Assembly: GCA_049515555.1 (NCBI GenBank)
Contig: JBEKTY010000026.1
Coordinates: 1-64,000, forward strand
Direction of reading: 5' to 3'
Source of the DNA: JBEKTY01 sp049515555
GTDB lineage: Bacteria; Planctomycetota; Planctomycetia; Pirellulales; Thermoguttaceae
Length of the DNA: 64,000 bases
Positions 17,553-26,135 of this stretch are shown here, piece by piece (position 1 is the stretch's first letter; the number at the start of each line of letters is the position of its first letter). Position numbers and translations under genes: made by a program. Below the pieces are notes generated by a model, which saw nothing but the letters and a program-made list of their open reading frames with translations, had not been told where the DNA came from and searched no databases.

Positions 17553-18140
17553 TTAGAGCAACATCCCACTCCAAGCGAAGTATCCGATGGAACCCATTGC
17601 GATGGGAATTCCATAGGGCAGCAGCAGCATGGAACCTTTCCGCTCGGCGGCGATGGCCGAGAGGGCCGTGGGCCGGCGAACGACCAGGATCTCGTTGATA
17701 ATGACCAGCAACTGCGCAAGATGATGGTGCCATCCGCGGCGGAGCAGGATCATTAGCAGGGCCAGGACCCCGCCCACGACCGCGGAAACGCAAAATGCGT
17801 ATACGGTGGCAGTTCCCCAGACCCAGGCCCCGACGCCGGCCAGGAGCTTGACGTCGCCGGCGCCCATTCCGCCGATGGCGTAGGCCGGCAGGAGCAAAGC
17901 CAGGCCGACGGCAGTCCCCGCCAGGCTCCAGCCCAGGCCGGCCCAACCGAAACAGGCGGCGCTGAAGGCCCAGCCGCCGGCCATCAAGGGGAAGGTCAGC
18001 CAATTAGGGACTCGCAGTTGCCAGCCGTCAATGACCGCCGCGAGCACCAGCACGCCGCTCAGGAGCCAGACATGCCAGTGACCGGCCAGGCCGTGCAATA
18101 ACCAGTTCGCTCCCGTCATCGCGGCTTCCTGTCCTTTCAT
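17553..18140 (-). CDS. cpaA: Prepilin peptidase CpaA/TadV (A24 family)
   Basis: Inner-membrane aspartic protease that processes Flp prepilin; 195 residues if it starts at 18,140. That ATG overlaps the TGA of the small upstream ORF (ATGA). A second ATG at 18,119 has a better ribosome site (AGGACAGGAAG) and is possible. The two catalytic Asp are visible in AAVIDGWQLRVPNWLT and in the signature GMGAGDVKLLAGVG. About six hydrophobic segments are present. 256 nt separate it from cpaB, with no gene in the gap. Confidence 0.88.
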   Translation of the reverse strand: MKGQEAAMTGANWLLHGLAGHWHVWLLSGVLVLAAVIDGWQLRVPNWLTFPLMAGGWAFSAACFGWAGLGWSLAGTAVGLALLLPAYAIGGMGAGDVKLLAGVGAWVWGTATVYAFCVSAVVGGVLALLMILLRRGWHHHLAQLLVIINEILVVRRPTALSAIAAERKGSMLLLPYGIPIAMGSIGYFAWSGMLL

Positions 18141-18244
18141 CTCAGGTTCAGCATCAGGCTAACGAGCACGCCGACGGCCGCCGTCAGGCACACGAGCGAT
18201 TCGGCCGCCAGGGGCGTCATTTCCAGGGGGAGGAGCGGATACAT
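18137..18244 (-). CDS. Small hydrophobic peptide between flp and cpaA
   Basis: 35 residues: MYPLLPLEMTPLAAESLVCL, then an Ala/Val/Leu-rich stretch ending LMLNLR. One membrane-spanning segment covers most of it. Its stop overlaps the cpaA start by 4 nt, which argues for real translation. Function is unknown; a small membrane partner of the pilus machinery is a guess. Confidence 0.5.
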   Translation of the reverse strand: MYPLLPLEMTPLAAESLVCLTAAVGVLVSLMLNLR

Positions 18245-18261
18245 AGCCGACTCTCTCGATT

Positions 18262-18306
18262 AAGGAAACTCCCTCTCGGTATCGCTCGCGACGCCGAGAG
18301 GGAGTT
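18262..18306 (-). terminator. Hairpin downstream of flp pilin
   Basis: AACTCCCTCTCGG (18,267-18,279) is exactly complemented at 18,294-18,306. On the minus strand it is followed by a T-rich stretch. Its position just after flp suggests partial termination, giving much pilin and less of the downstream machinery. Confidence 0.6.
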
Positions 18307-18375
18307 CCGGTGTTCCGCCATGCGGCGCCGTCGGAGCCGAACCGCCCCGCCGGCGCTGCGCTCGCCTCGATCCGA

Positions 18376-18552
18376 CTAGTGGCTGATCGAGTTGGCGATT
18401 CTCGAGAACGCGGTGCTGGCGTTGTTGCCGATCGACGTGATGGCCGTGAGGCACACGATCACGATCAGCGAGAGCATCACCGCGTACTCGACGGCGGTTG
18501 GCCCATCCTCGGAGGCAATGAACCGGTGCAGCTTCGTCAGAAGCGACTTCAT
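18376..18552 (-). CDS. flp: Flp-type pilin
   Basis: 58 residues: MKSLLTKLHRFIASEDGPTA, then VEYAVMLSLIVIVCLTAITS and a short tail. The prepilin site is EDG before PTAVEY, with Glu at +5 and Tyr at +6 of the mature protein, the Flp hallmark, followed by the hydrophobic assembly helix. GGAGGAATATCTCT precedes the ATG. It is the first gene of the minus-strand tad cluster and is the substrate of CpaA. Confidence 0.92.
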   Translation of the reverse strand: MKSLLTKLHRFIASEDGPTAVEYAVMLSLIVIVCLTAITSIGNNASTAFSRIANSISH

Positions 18553-19180
18553 AGAGATATTCCTCCATTCCAGCGCCTGTCCCGTAAGCCGGGACGACCC
18601 GGAACAAAAACCGAACTTGGACCCCTTCGGATACGACGCCGATCGACGTCGAGCGGCGCGGCCTGTAAGTATCCTCCGAAGCCCTTCTAGTAAAAGCGTC
18701 CCCCTCGTGTACCCAACCGACTTCCCATCATCCTTTCGGCAACCAGGCGCCCGGCACCCAAACGGTGCGCCGGCCCTTGGCTTTGCGTCCCAGCCTTGTG
18801 GCTGGTTTGCCCTTGTCGAGGACGAAGAGGAGGTAACAGGCCGACCTCCATGCGCCCGGCATCCTGCCTCTACCTGAAACCTAGGTCGGATTCCACGAAT
18901 GTCAAGCTGCCGGTGGACCTGCTCTGGCAGCACGAACCACGGGGTTCCCCGGTCCGTAGTGCCCCGACCGTCCTCGGTTGACACGTTGGGTGCCACTGCT
19001 GGCTTGTCCAGCAGTGCCGAGAACACGGTTGGGCAAGCCAACCGTGGCACCCGTCATTTCACGTCGGTCGAGTCCGTAGGGTGGCTCCAGCCCGAGCGAG
19101 CCCCCCTGATAGGCTCACAAGAACAGCCAGGCACTTCATACGTCCGCGCAGCGACTTCTTCTGCTTGAGGTTTGCGGAGA
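18553..19180. other. Gene-free spacer with two palindromes
   Basis: No convincing gene. CACTGCTGG-CTTGT-CCAGCAGTG lies at 18,994-19,016 and CACGGTTGG-GCAAG-CCAACCGTG at 19,024-19,046. Both are perfect 9-bp hairpins with 5-nt loops, placed back to back. The flp promoter must be in the right-hand part of the first 150 nt, but I cannot identify its boxes. Confidence 0.6.
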
Positions 19181-21424
19181 TCACAGCCCCGGCCGCGACA
19201 GCCGTTGGTCCAGTTCCCCCAGCCGCCGCAGGTCATCCAGGGCTGCGGCAATCGCTTTCATCGCCTCATCGTCCACGCCGCGATCCGGGACTTCGCGGTT
19301 GGCCGCCAGCGTCAGCTTCACTTCCGGCCCCAGCTCGAAACGCGGCTTCGTATCGTACCAGAAATGACCGGCGAGGATCAGACGTACGGGCCGCGTTCCC
19401 TTGGACACGAACCGCGGCTCCTTGGGCTCCGTGTAGAACTGGCTCTGGCCGTAGTAGATCCGCCCCGCATAGTCGCGGATGTCGAACACCGGCTCCTGGG
19501 TGAACATGTGCATCTTGGGGCCTTGGATCGTCACGGTTCCCGTGGGCTGCCCCGCGGCGCCCTCGAACACCATGTGCTGGTCGCTTTGCTCGTTGTAGAA
19601 GTCGCTCATCACTACCGAGCGATTGTCGCGGACCCGCAAGGTGGGCTTCGATTGGGTCGCCAGCCGCGTGAGAAACCCGACGATGCCTTCCCGTGAGGCG
19701 GCCGGCCCGTGGATCGTGACCGTGCCTTCGTAGGAAGTGCGGAACAAGAACAGGGCGCGGTCGCTGCCGGTAATCCGGAGATTGCCTTGGACGTGGATGG
19801 CCTCTACGACGCTGCCCGGCGGCAACTGGTCGAAGTGCAGGCCATGCGTGTCCGGCGCCTTCTGGTACATGCCGAATCCGGAGACTTCGTCCAGGGTCAG
19901 ACGGCACGGCGTACCGGACGTGGAGGTGACGTGAACGTCGTTGCCGTGGGTCATCGGTCCGAAATCGTGACTGCCTGCCGCCAGGTTCGCCAGGGTCACG
20001 TTCCGGACGCCGGAGACCTCGATCAAGGGCCGGCCCGCCGCGCCCCGCCAAACCAGGCCGCAGCGGTATCCGCTCCCGCCGACCGTATAGTCGCGGCCGG
20101 TCACCAAGAGCGTTTTGGACACCACGTAGCGGCCGGTCGGCAGGTAGGTCATCGCCCCCTGGCCCGCCTGTCGCGCGGCATCGATCGCGGCCTGGATTGC
20201 CGCCGTGTCGTCGCTCTTCCCATCCGCCTTGGCGCCAAAGTCGCGCACGGCGTCGAAGACCCTGCCCGGCTCCGGGGCCGAATCACGCAGGAACCGTTGT
20301 TCGGCCGAGGCAATCACGCCGCCCAGCCGGCCGGGCGGGATCAGGTAGAGTTTCGCCGCCGGCATGATTTGGACCAGGCTCTCGACTGCCGTCGGCCGGT
20401 TGTTGCTGACCATCAGTTTCTGCGCCGGGTTGGCCAGGCGGACGGGTGGGCGATCGGAGGGCGGCCGGGTGAACGAGCAATCGAACATCAGCACCGGGCT
20501 GCCGCTGAGTTGCACCGCCCCCTCCGGGTCGGTCCAGGCGGCGACGTGGCAGTCCTGGACCGTCAGCGGGGCGATGGTCCCCCGCTCCTCGATGAACCGC
20601 CGGGAACCGACCGAAGTGCAGCGGCGAATCGAACTGCCGTGCTCGCTGCCGACGACGAAGTCGGCCTGGCGACTGCTGGCGAAGTGGCAGTTGCGGGCGT
20701 AGAAGTTGCCCTTGTTGTCCAACACGCCCGTGCCGCAGTTGCGAAACTCGCAGCCGTCGATCGTATTGTCGTAGTCGTTGAAGGTGAGGAAGGCCAGGGC
20801 CGTGCCGCAGTTCTCGAACAGGCAGTTGTGATACAGGATCTCGGCCGAGGCCACCTTTTGCTCATGCCCGACACGAATACCGAACCCGGTGAAATTGCGG
20901 AACGCCTCATGCTCGTGGCGGACCTCGGTCTCGAACCGCTGCTGGGCGGCGTGGTCGAACCCTACGGCCGCCTTTCCCCGGCCGTCCCAACTCAGGCCCA
21001 CGTACCGGCTATAGGCCACGCCGTTGCTCCAGAACATGCGGCCACCCGCCGGCCCGTCCCACACGAGCCGCGTGTCGCGACCGTGGCCGACAACCAGGCA
21101 GCCGTGCCTCGGCCCCTGGAAGAGCAGCGTCTTCGTGATGCGGTAGGTGCCCGACGGCAAGTACACCGTCTTCCCATCCCCCTTGCAATCCAATGCGGCC
21201 TGGATCGCCGCCGTGTCGTCCGCCTGGCCGTCGCCCACGGCTGGGGGAGTCACATGCTTCCGGACATTGATCCAGTCCGAGCGCTCTTGCCACGGCAGTC
21301 GCGGAATGTCCGGCAACACGGCCTGCCCATGAGCAGGGCCGGGGCTAACGCCGGCCGCCGCTCGCGCATCTCCCGCGGACAGCGCTACCAACACGGCCCA
21401 CAGACAATGCAGTCTGATCGTCAT
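19181..21424 (-). CDS. Secreted double pectate-lyase-like beta-helix protein
   Basis: About 747 residues. The ATG at 21,424 is preceded by GGAGGAGCC and starts a signal peptide ending near DARA; the longer reading upstream is not needed. Two Pectate_lyase_3-type units are visible: the first from VRKHVTPPAVGDGQADDTAAIQAAL, the second from VRDFGAKADGKSDDTAAIQAAIDAARQ. Each is followed by TYRITKTLL / RYVVSKTLL and a right-handed beta-helix region (ILYHNCLFENCGTAL, IDGCEFRNCGTGVLDN). Such proteins bind or cleave acidic polysaccharides outside the cytoplasm. It ends with a helical Asp/Arg-rich tail. Confidence 0.82.
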   Translation of the reverse strand: MTIRLHCLWAVLVALSAGDARAAAGVSPGPAHGQAVLPDIPRLPWQERSDWINVRKHVTPPAVGDGQADDTAAIQAALDCKGDGKTVYLPSGTYRITKTLLFQGPRHGCLVVGHGRDTRLVWDGPAGGRMFWSNGVAYSRYVGLSWDGRGKAAVGFDHAAQQRFETEVRHEHEAFRNFTGFGIRVGHEQKVASAEILYHNCLFENCGTALAFLTFNDYDNTIDGCEFRNCGTGVLDNKGNFYARNCHFASSRQADFVVGSEHGSSIRRCTSVGSRRFIEERGTIAPLTVQDCHVAAWTDPEGAVQLSGSPVLMFDCSFTRPPSDRPPVRLANPAQKLMVSNNRPTAVESLVQIMPAAKLYLIPPGRLGGVIASAEQRFLRDSAPEPGRVFDAVRDFGAKADGKSDDTAAIQAAIDAARQAGQGAMTYLPTGRYVVSKTLLVTGRDYTVGGSGYRCGLVWRGAAGRPLIEVSGVRNVTLANLAAGSHDFGPMTHGNDVHVTSTSGTPCRLTLDEVSGFGMYQKAPDTHGLHFDQLPPGSVVEAIHVQGNLRITGSDRALFLFRTSYEGTVTIHGPAASREGIVGFLTRLATQSKPTLRVRDNRSVVMSDFYNEQSDQHMVFEGAAGQPTGTVTIQGPKMHMFTQEPVFDIRDYAGRIYYGQSQFYTEPKEPRFVSKGTRPVRLILAGHFWYDTKPRFELGPEVKLTLAANREVPDRGVDDEAMKAIAAALDDLRRLGELDQRLSRPGL

Positions 21425-21734
21425 CGTGGCTCCTCCAGCAGAAAAGACACTCTTGGGGAAACTTATGGTCGATACTTGGCGAGTGATTTGGGGAGCTATG
21501 CTTCCCGAAGTGGATATTCTTCCCGGTGACTCGGGAGAAGGCTTTGCCAGAGGCGGCGTGACGCAGGCAGGAAGGAACGGATTTCTTAGCCATTGCGGCC
21601 CCCTCCGTACGAATCGAGTGTTGTTAGACCCGACGACGGTGAGTGGTAGTGAAAGTGGTAGTCCCACCAATTTCACACCGCAACATGGCTTACTGGCCAG
21701 CAGTCTAAGTTGTTTTACAACGACTACTTACATC
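21425..21734. other. Chromosomal flank left of the integrative element
   Basis: 310 nt with no gene. It lies between the start of the beta-helix gene and the left attachment site. Near 21,711 there is a small palindrome (TTGTTTTACAA). Confidence 0.5.
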
Positions 21735-21780
21735 AAGTCGGGGCGACTGGATTTGAACCAGCGACCTCTTGGTCCCGAAC
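21735..21780. other. Left attachment site: 3' fragment of tRNA-Pro
   Basis: Identical over 46 bp to 57,040-57,085. On the minus strand it contains the tRNA anticodon loop to 3' end but no 5' half, so it is a displaced tRNA end and not a functional tRNA. Confidence 0.92.
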
Positions 21781-21792
21781 ATTAGGGTTGAA

Positions 21793-21825
21793 ATTGTAAG
21801 TATTGACTTTATAACGACTTACAAT
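21793..21825. promoter_or_regulatory. 9-bp inverted repeat beside left attachment site
   Basis: ATTGTAAGT (21,793-21,801) is exactly complemented at 21,817-21,825 with a 15-nt spacer. The AT-rich setting between core and integrase suggests an excisionase or integrase binding site. Confidence 0.45.
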
Positions 21826-21830
21826 ATGAT

Positions 21831-21897
21831 GGAGATACCTATTTTCTCCTTTTCGTGACAGAAAAGGTATCTCCGAAGGTATCTCCAAGGGTATCTC
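21831..21897. promoter_or_regulatory. Left cluster of GGTATCTCC motifs (putative integrase arm sites)
   Basis: One inverted copy at 21,831-21,839 and direct copies at 21,866-21,874, 21,878-21,886 and (partial) 21,890-21,897. The segment 21,844-21,886 matches 56,925-56,967 at 40 of 43 positions. Confidence 0.65.
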
Positions 21898-21922
21898 GGG
21901 TCCAAGGTGAGAGAGGTCTACG

Positions 21923-23692
21923 ATGCCCCGCAGCGTCAAACTTACGTGGGTGCCGGGAGCCAAGGACAGCGGACGTGCTGGCCGGTGGCGGAAGAAGTAC
22001 AAGGGCGAGTATTACTACTTTTCTGGGGGGCGAGGAAAGACCGACCGAGAAGCCTACGATGCCGCCGTGGCCGCCTGGGAAGAAGAGAAGATCAAGATCG
22101 ACCGCGATGCTCCCCGCCCCCATCAACGGGACCATGAGAAGGCTATCGACCAGTGGGAGCAAGTCCTGGCCTGGTGCAACCGACACGGGGATCGGGAGCA
22201 CGCCGAGATTGCCGCTAGGAAGCTGGAGAGCCTGCGGAAGCGGCTTGCCGCCCCCATCCTCAGCAAGCTCGACCGCGAGGACTGGTTCGAGGCACTGTTT
22301 GACATGCCCCAGGCGGCAGATCCAGAGTGGCTCTCCATCTTGGAGATAATGGTTGCGGAGCATGACCAATCACTGGCAACGTCGGACGTATTGGTTTCAG
22401 TCCCAAGGCTTCCGGGACCATCAGTGCTGGCATCGCCCTTGCCGGATTCCGTCCTAGTGATCAACCCCGAAGAGGAACTGAACGGCACCGCACCTCACAT
22501 CCGGAAAGAGGTCTGGCGCGATCGGATTGAAATTCAGCAACGAAGAGCGGTATCGGACGACCAATCCTTGCGGGCCTACGTAGAGCGATACCTCAAGGAC
22601 AAGGAGCATCAAGCCGCTGCTGGTGAGGTCACGGTGGGACGCCACTACGCATTGAAACTGCACCTCACACATTTTCAAGACTGGCTTGGCAAGGACACGG
22701 CAGTCGGTGAGATCGACGGCGACTCGCTGATGAAGTACCGTGCTGGCTTGCTCGACAAGGTTGTATCGAACGAGTGGGGACGAACCACGGCAGCGCACTA
22801 TATGACCAGCGTGAAATCTTTCGTCCGCTGGCTCTGGCAGATCGAGGCAATTCCGACCCTACCCCGTATCCTGGACGGCAGGTCCACGGTTCTCACGATC
22901 AGTAGGCCGTCAACTGCGGTTGTTACTTTCACCAAGGATGAAATCAAGACCCTGCTGGGCAAGGCGTCCGATAGGACCAAGCTCTACATCCTGTTGATGC
23001 TCAACTGCGGCATGACCCAGAAGGACATATCCGATCTGCTGATCTCAGAGGTCGATTGGGAAGATGGGCGCATTGTTCGGAAGCGCTCGAAGACTTCTGA
23101 CGAAGAAAACGTCCCGGTGGTGAATTACCTGCTATGGCCAGAGACGATTCGGTTGCTTCGGCAGGAGCGATCTGCTGACTCAGAGGGCCTCGTGCTGCTC
23201 AACTTCAACGGTAGCCCACTCTTGTTCGAGGAGTTGACGGGCGAAGGGAGATATAAGAAGACCGATAACGTGAAGAACGCCTTCTTCCGCTTGTGCAAGG
23301 AAGCAGGGATCACCAAGCCGCTGAAGTCGCTCAAGAAAACATCTTCTACCCTCCTACGCGATAACGAGAAGTTCACTGGCCTTGAGGGCCTCTTCCTCGG
23401 CCACGCACCGCAGAGCATGTCCGATAAACACTACTCGAAGGTGCCGCAGACGCTACTCGATCAGGCCGTGACCTGGCTCGGACAGGAGTACGGCCTCATC
23501 GAATGCCCCACTCCCACGACGCCCGAGAAGCCGGAGGCCCAGCCCAGCGATCCCTCGCCTGCGCCGGAGCCCGACGCCGCTCAACCAGCTGTGAATCAGG
23601 GCCCATCCCGTGCTGGCCGCCCCTCCAAGACTGCGAAAGTTCGGCCAGCGGCCTCTCGCCGCAGCAAGGCCAAGTCCGTGCCGGGGCCGTAG
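21923..23692 (+). CDS. Tyrosine-recombinase-like integrase of the element
   Basis: 589 residues. Residues 1-75 are an N-terminal arm-binding-like segment (KYKGEYYYFSGGRGKTDREAYDAAVAAWEEEK). About 210-300 is a SAM-like core-binding domain (LRAYVERYLKDKEHQ, HLTHFQDWLG). The catalytic domain spans about 330-515. Conserved features are GHAPQ (His494) and the candidate nucleophile Tyr504 in SDKHYSKV. The usual Box I Arg is replaced (GMTQKDI, Thr365), and the Box II HxLR reads KSLKKT (Lys471), so both catalytic arginines seem absent. I recall similar degenerate motifs in other planctomycete integrases. The C-terminus is a Pro/Ala/Arg-rich tail. Its place beside the attachment site supports the integrase role. 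Confidence 0.85.
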   Translation: MPRSVKLTWVPGAKDSGRAGRWRKKYKGEYYYFSGGRGKTDREAYDAAVAAWEEEKIKIDRDAPRPHQRDHEKAIDQWEQVLAWCNRHGDREHAEIAARKLESLRKRLAAPILSKLDREDWFEALFDMPQAADPEWLSILEIMVAEHDQSLATSDVLVSVPRLPGPSVLASPLPDSVLVINPEEELNGTAPHIRKEVWRDRIEIQQRRAVSDDQSLRAYVERYLKDKEHQAAAGEVTVGRHYALKLHLTHFQDWLGKDTAVGEIDGDSLMKYRAGLLDKVVSNEWGRTTAAHYMTSVKSFVRWLWQIEAIPTLPRILDGRSTVLTISRPSTAVVTFTKDEIKTLLGKASDRTKLYILLMLNCGMTQKDISDLLISEVDWEDGRIVRKRSKTSDEENVPVVNYLLWPETIRLLRQERSADSEGLVLLNFNGSPLLFEELTGEGRYKKTDNVKNAFFRLCKEAGITKPLKSLKKTSSTLLRDNEKFTGLEGLFLGHAPQSMSDKHYSKVPQTLLDQAVTWLGQEYGLIECPTPTTPEKPEAQPSDPSPAPEPDAAQPAVNQGPSRAGRPSKTAKVRPAASRRSKAKSVPGP

Positions 23693-24083
23693 GACGCTTG
23701 GGTGCCCGGCCCATCGTACCGGCGTGCCGCTGATCTTCTGGCCGGGCATGTCCTGCTGCCGTTGACGCGGGCCTTCCATGCACCCTCTTGGACTCCCGGC
23801 AGACACTGGGCCCACAGCCAGGGACGGCATGGAGGACATGCCTTGGAGCGGTTCGGGCGCAGCGTTCGGATCGACATTTTCTCGGTATTGGCACCGCGAT
23901 CACCTGCACGGCCACCGGCGTGGCCGTCTTCAGCATGGCCGTCGCTATCGCGACCACGATGCCCGACGTGGGCACTATGGGCGTGTCAGTCTTGGCCGCT
24001 TCGCCAGGACAAGAGCCTCGCGGCCACTACGGGCGGCACGGGCATGGCGGCGGCGACCACGACCTACGGCGCTCGCTGGGCTC
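23693..24083. other. Spacer with no convincing gene
   Basis: Several overlapping ORFs on both strands run through this stretch, but none has a ribosome site or recognisable domain. It leads into the recombinase remnant at 24,084. Confidence 0.5.
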
Positions 24084-24287
24084 CTGGATGCCATCGGCAA
24101 CACCAGCTTGACCATCGTAGGCAAGGTGCTGGGCCCGCAAGCCATAGCCATCTACGCCCGGCTGTCGATGGACCCGCAGCGGCAAGCGATGGACGCGGCC
24201 AGCACGGGGGTGCCCCCGTTAGGCAAGCAGACGGCGTTGTTGGCCCCCGTGGCTCTCGACGCGAAAAACGAGCCCGTGACGACTTGA
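24084..24287 (+). pseudogene. C-terminal remnant of a second tyrosine recombinase
   Basis: The frame reads LLDAIGNTSLTIVGKVLGPQAIAIYARLSMDPQRQAMDA in part. This matches the family pattern of an active-site region (LGH...IYARL with Tyr as nucleophile), but the His segment is lost (VLGPQAIAIYARL) and no start or N-terminal domains are found. It looks like debris from an earlier integrase. Confidence 0.5.
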
Positions 24288-24402
24288 CAAGTAAAACAAT
24301 CTATAAGAAAATGAAGGCATCTTGATTCCCGATCACTGCGCTTGGTGGTGCAGAGTCGTGGCGAACGACCCTGCACCTTTTTCGTTTCTTGGAGTCAACA
24401 CA

Positions 24403-24612
24403 GTGAAAGTCACCAAGCAGCTTCTCACACGGGAACAAGCGGCGGCTCGGCTCGGGCTGAAGCCCTCGACGCTCGCCATCTGGAAGAGCGTAGGCATGCA
24501 CGAGGACGAGATACCTTGTGGACGGATCGGTAAGCGCGTGTATTACCGCTGCGCAGACCTTGACCGTTTTGTCGCCCGTCGCATCCCCGCAGCCGCCACG
24601 TCGGCAAAGTAG
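24403..24612 (+). CDS. Excisionase-like helix-turn-helix protein
   Basis: 69 residues from the GTG at 24,403, which has GGAG 8 nt upstream; the longer TTG-initiated reading is unlikely. The sequence QLLTREQAAARLGLKPSTLAIW is an HTH_17/MerR-type recognition motif. It is followed by a wing (CGRIGKRVYYRCADLDRFVARR). Such proteins act as excisionases (directing excision with the integrase) or as small DNA-binding regulators. Its place after the integrase supports the former. Confidence 0.75.
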   Translation: MKVTKQLLTREQAAARLGLKPSTLAIWKSVGMHEDEIPCGRIGKRVYYRCADLDRFVARRIPAAATSAK

Positions 24613-24756
24613 TCGCAAGCCCCTCCGATTCTTGTTGGGGGGCTGCGCGATGATCTCCGTCCGGGAGGCCACGGCACAACGGCACGCGCCGTCGCGAGAA
24701 CATCATTTTCGACTCGTTTGTTACTGAAATCTTTCACCATTTAGGAGAGCATTACG

Positions 24757-25818
24757 ATGATCAAAGAGAAAGCAAAGAAATCGACTGCCCTGGTCCCTGC
24801 CGGGGCCAATGGGGATGGCGACCACGAGGAATTGCCGACCGCCTTGCATCCCGTCCTCGACGAGATGGTCAAGGGCTTCGAGAAGATCGACAGTCTGACA
24901 CACAAGACGTGTCGTGAGCTGGTGCAGGCGTGGTACGGGATGGGCCTGCTCACGGCGAAGGCGCAGAAGAACCACGAGAACATTTACGGCCAGCGCGTCA
25001 CGGCCCGACTGGCGGCGGAGCTAAGCGCGCGCCGTGGTCGGACGGTGCATCCCGACGAGTTGAACCAGGCCAAGGCCATCACCGACATCTACACCTGGGG
25101 CGACATCAAGAAGCTCTTCGCCAGCGCCGAGAAGCGCAACGCGCAACTCTCGTGGAGTCACTTCTCTAGGGGTCTCAGTCTGCTGAAGAAATCCAAGGAT
25201 ACTGCATTTCGCAAGAAGTGCGAAGCACAGCTTATCGCGGAGGACTTGACCGTCGAGGATCTCCTCCAGATCATCCGTGATCGTCGCAAGGAGACAGGCG
25301 CTCCACGCAGCGTCCGCAGGCCAGTCCCGCCCAAGAGCCCCGGCGCTGCCTGTCGGCAGATCCAGAAGTACAAGACCGAGGTCTCCAACAGGCTGGACGG
25401 CTGGGACCACTCGCTGTTCGACTGGGTCACCGGCGAGGCAGCCCCCGAGCAGCTGACCGACGAGTTGTTGGAGCAACTGGAAGACACGCAGGCCGACATT
25501 TCTGAGCTTGACGAGACCTTCAAGAAGGTCGGCGGCAAGCTGGAGGAGGCCATCGAGCGCATCAAGAAGGTCTCGGCCCGTCGCAAGGCGCGTAAGGAAG
25601 AGGCGGGCGGCAAGCGAAAGAAGGGTGTGCATGAGGACGAGGACGTCGAGGCCGAGTGGGACGAAGTCGATCAAGATACCGGGATCGAGGTCGAGGCCGA
25701 CGAGAGCGACGACGCCGACGTTGAGGTCGAAGACGAGGGCGCGAGGGCCGGTGGCAACGGAAAACCGCTGGGCGTCAAGGAGAAGATCGCCCGCGCCAAG
25801 GCGAAGGCGGCCAGGTAG
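24757..25818 (+). CDS. Element protein with DUF1016_N-like domain and acidic tail
   Basis: 353 residues; TTAGGAGAGCATTACG precedes the ATG. Residues about 45-150 resemble the N-terminal domain of DUF1016/YhcG proteins: AWYGMGLLTAKAQKN, IYGQRVTARLAAELSARRG, and the signature-like LSWSHFSRGLSLL. Here no PD-(D/E)XK nuclease domain follows. Instead there is a helical region with a coiled-coil-like segment (LDETFKKVGGKLEEAIERIKKV) and a highly acidic tail (about 290-335) ending in Lys/Ala repeats. Function is unknown. The full DUF1016 protein of the same element is encoded at 46,547. Confidence 0.6.
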   Translation: MIKEKAKKSTALVPAGANGDGDHEELPTALHPVLDEMVKGFEKIDSLTHKTCRELVQAWYGMGLLTAKAQKNHENIYGQRVTARLAAELSARRGRTVHPDELNQAKAITDIYTWGDIKKLFASAEKRNAQLSWSHFSRGLSLLKKSKDTAFRKKCEAQLIAEDLTVEDLLQIIRDRRKETGAPRSVRRPVPPKSPGAACRQIQKYKTEVSNRLDGWDHSLFDWVTGEAAPEQLTDELLEQLEDTQADISELDETFKKVGGKLEEAIERIKKVSARRKARKEEAGGKRKKGVHEDEDVEAEWDEVDQDTGIEVEADESDDADVEVEDEGARAGGNGKPLGVKEKIARAKAKAAR

Positions 25819-26135
25819 CGCGGCTTGCTCGCGCTGTGGCTTGCAGGAGCATTACCGCCATCGTCGGGTTGCCAACCTTGCCCCCACGACAGAGATATAG
25901 TCACGACAAGCACATGCTTGTCGTGCGAGACCTTTCGACGCTGGAACCACGAGAGATTTACGCCAATGCCCAACCGCAACGCCAGGAACTTATTGCAGGC
26001 CCTGATTGTCCGAAGACGAGCCTTGGAATTTCGTCCGCCGCGTCTTGAGCTACAAGCATGAAAGCGGCCTGCAACGGAGTACCAATCCGCCAGGCCGCGT
26101 GAGTCGCAACAACCCTTTTGCCAAGGACGACTGAC
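25819..26135. promoter_or_regulatory. Spacer with perfect 11-bp palindrome
   Basis: CACGACAAGCA-CA-TGCTTGTCGTG at 25,902-25,925. It is a candidate operator or terminator between two same-strand genes. No gene is seen in the 317 nt. Confidence 0.45.

Noticed and set aside
19709..21529. 606-residue plus-strand ORF
   Set aside because: Antisense of the pectate-lyase-like gene; no domains and biased composition.
21735..21780. A second tRNA-Pro gene
   Set aside because: Only the 3' part from the anticodon loop is present; there is no 5' half.
23702..24325. Plus-strand 207-residue ORF
   Set aside because: Arg/Pro/Ala-rich with no domain; another frame here carries the recombinase remnant.
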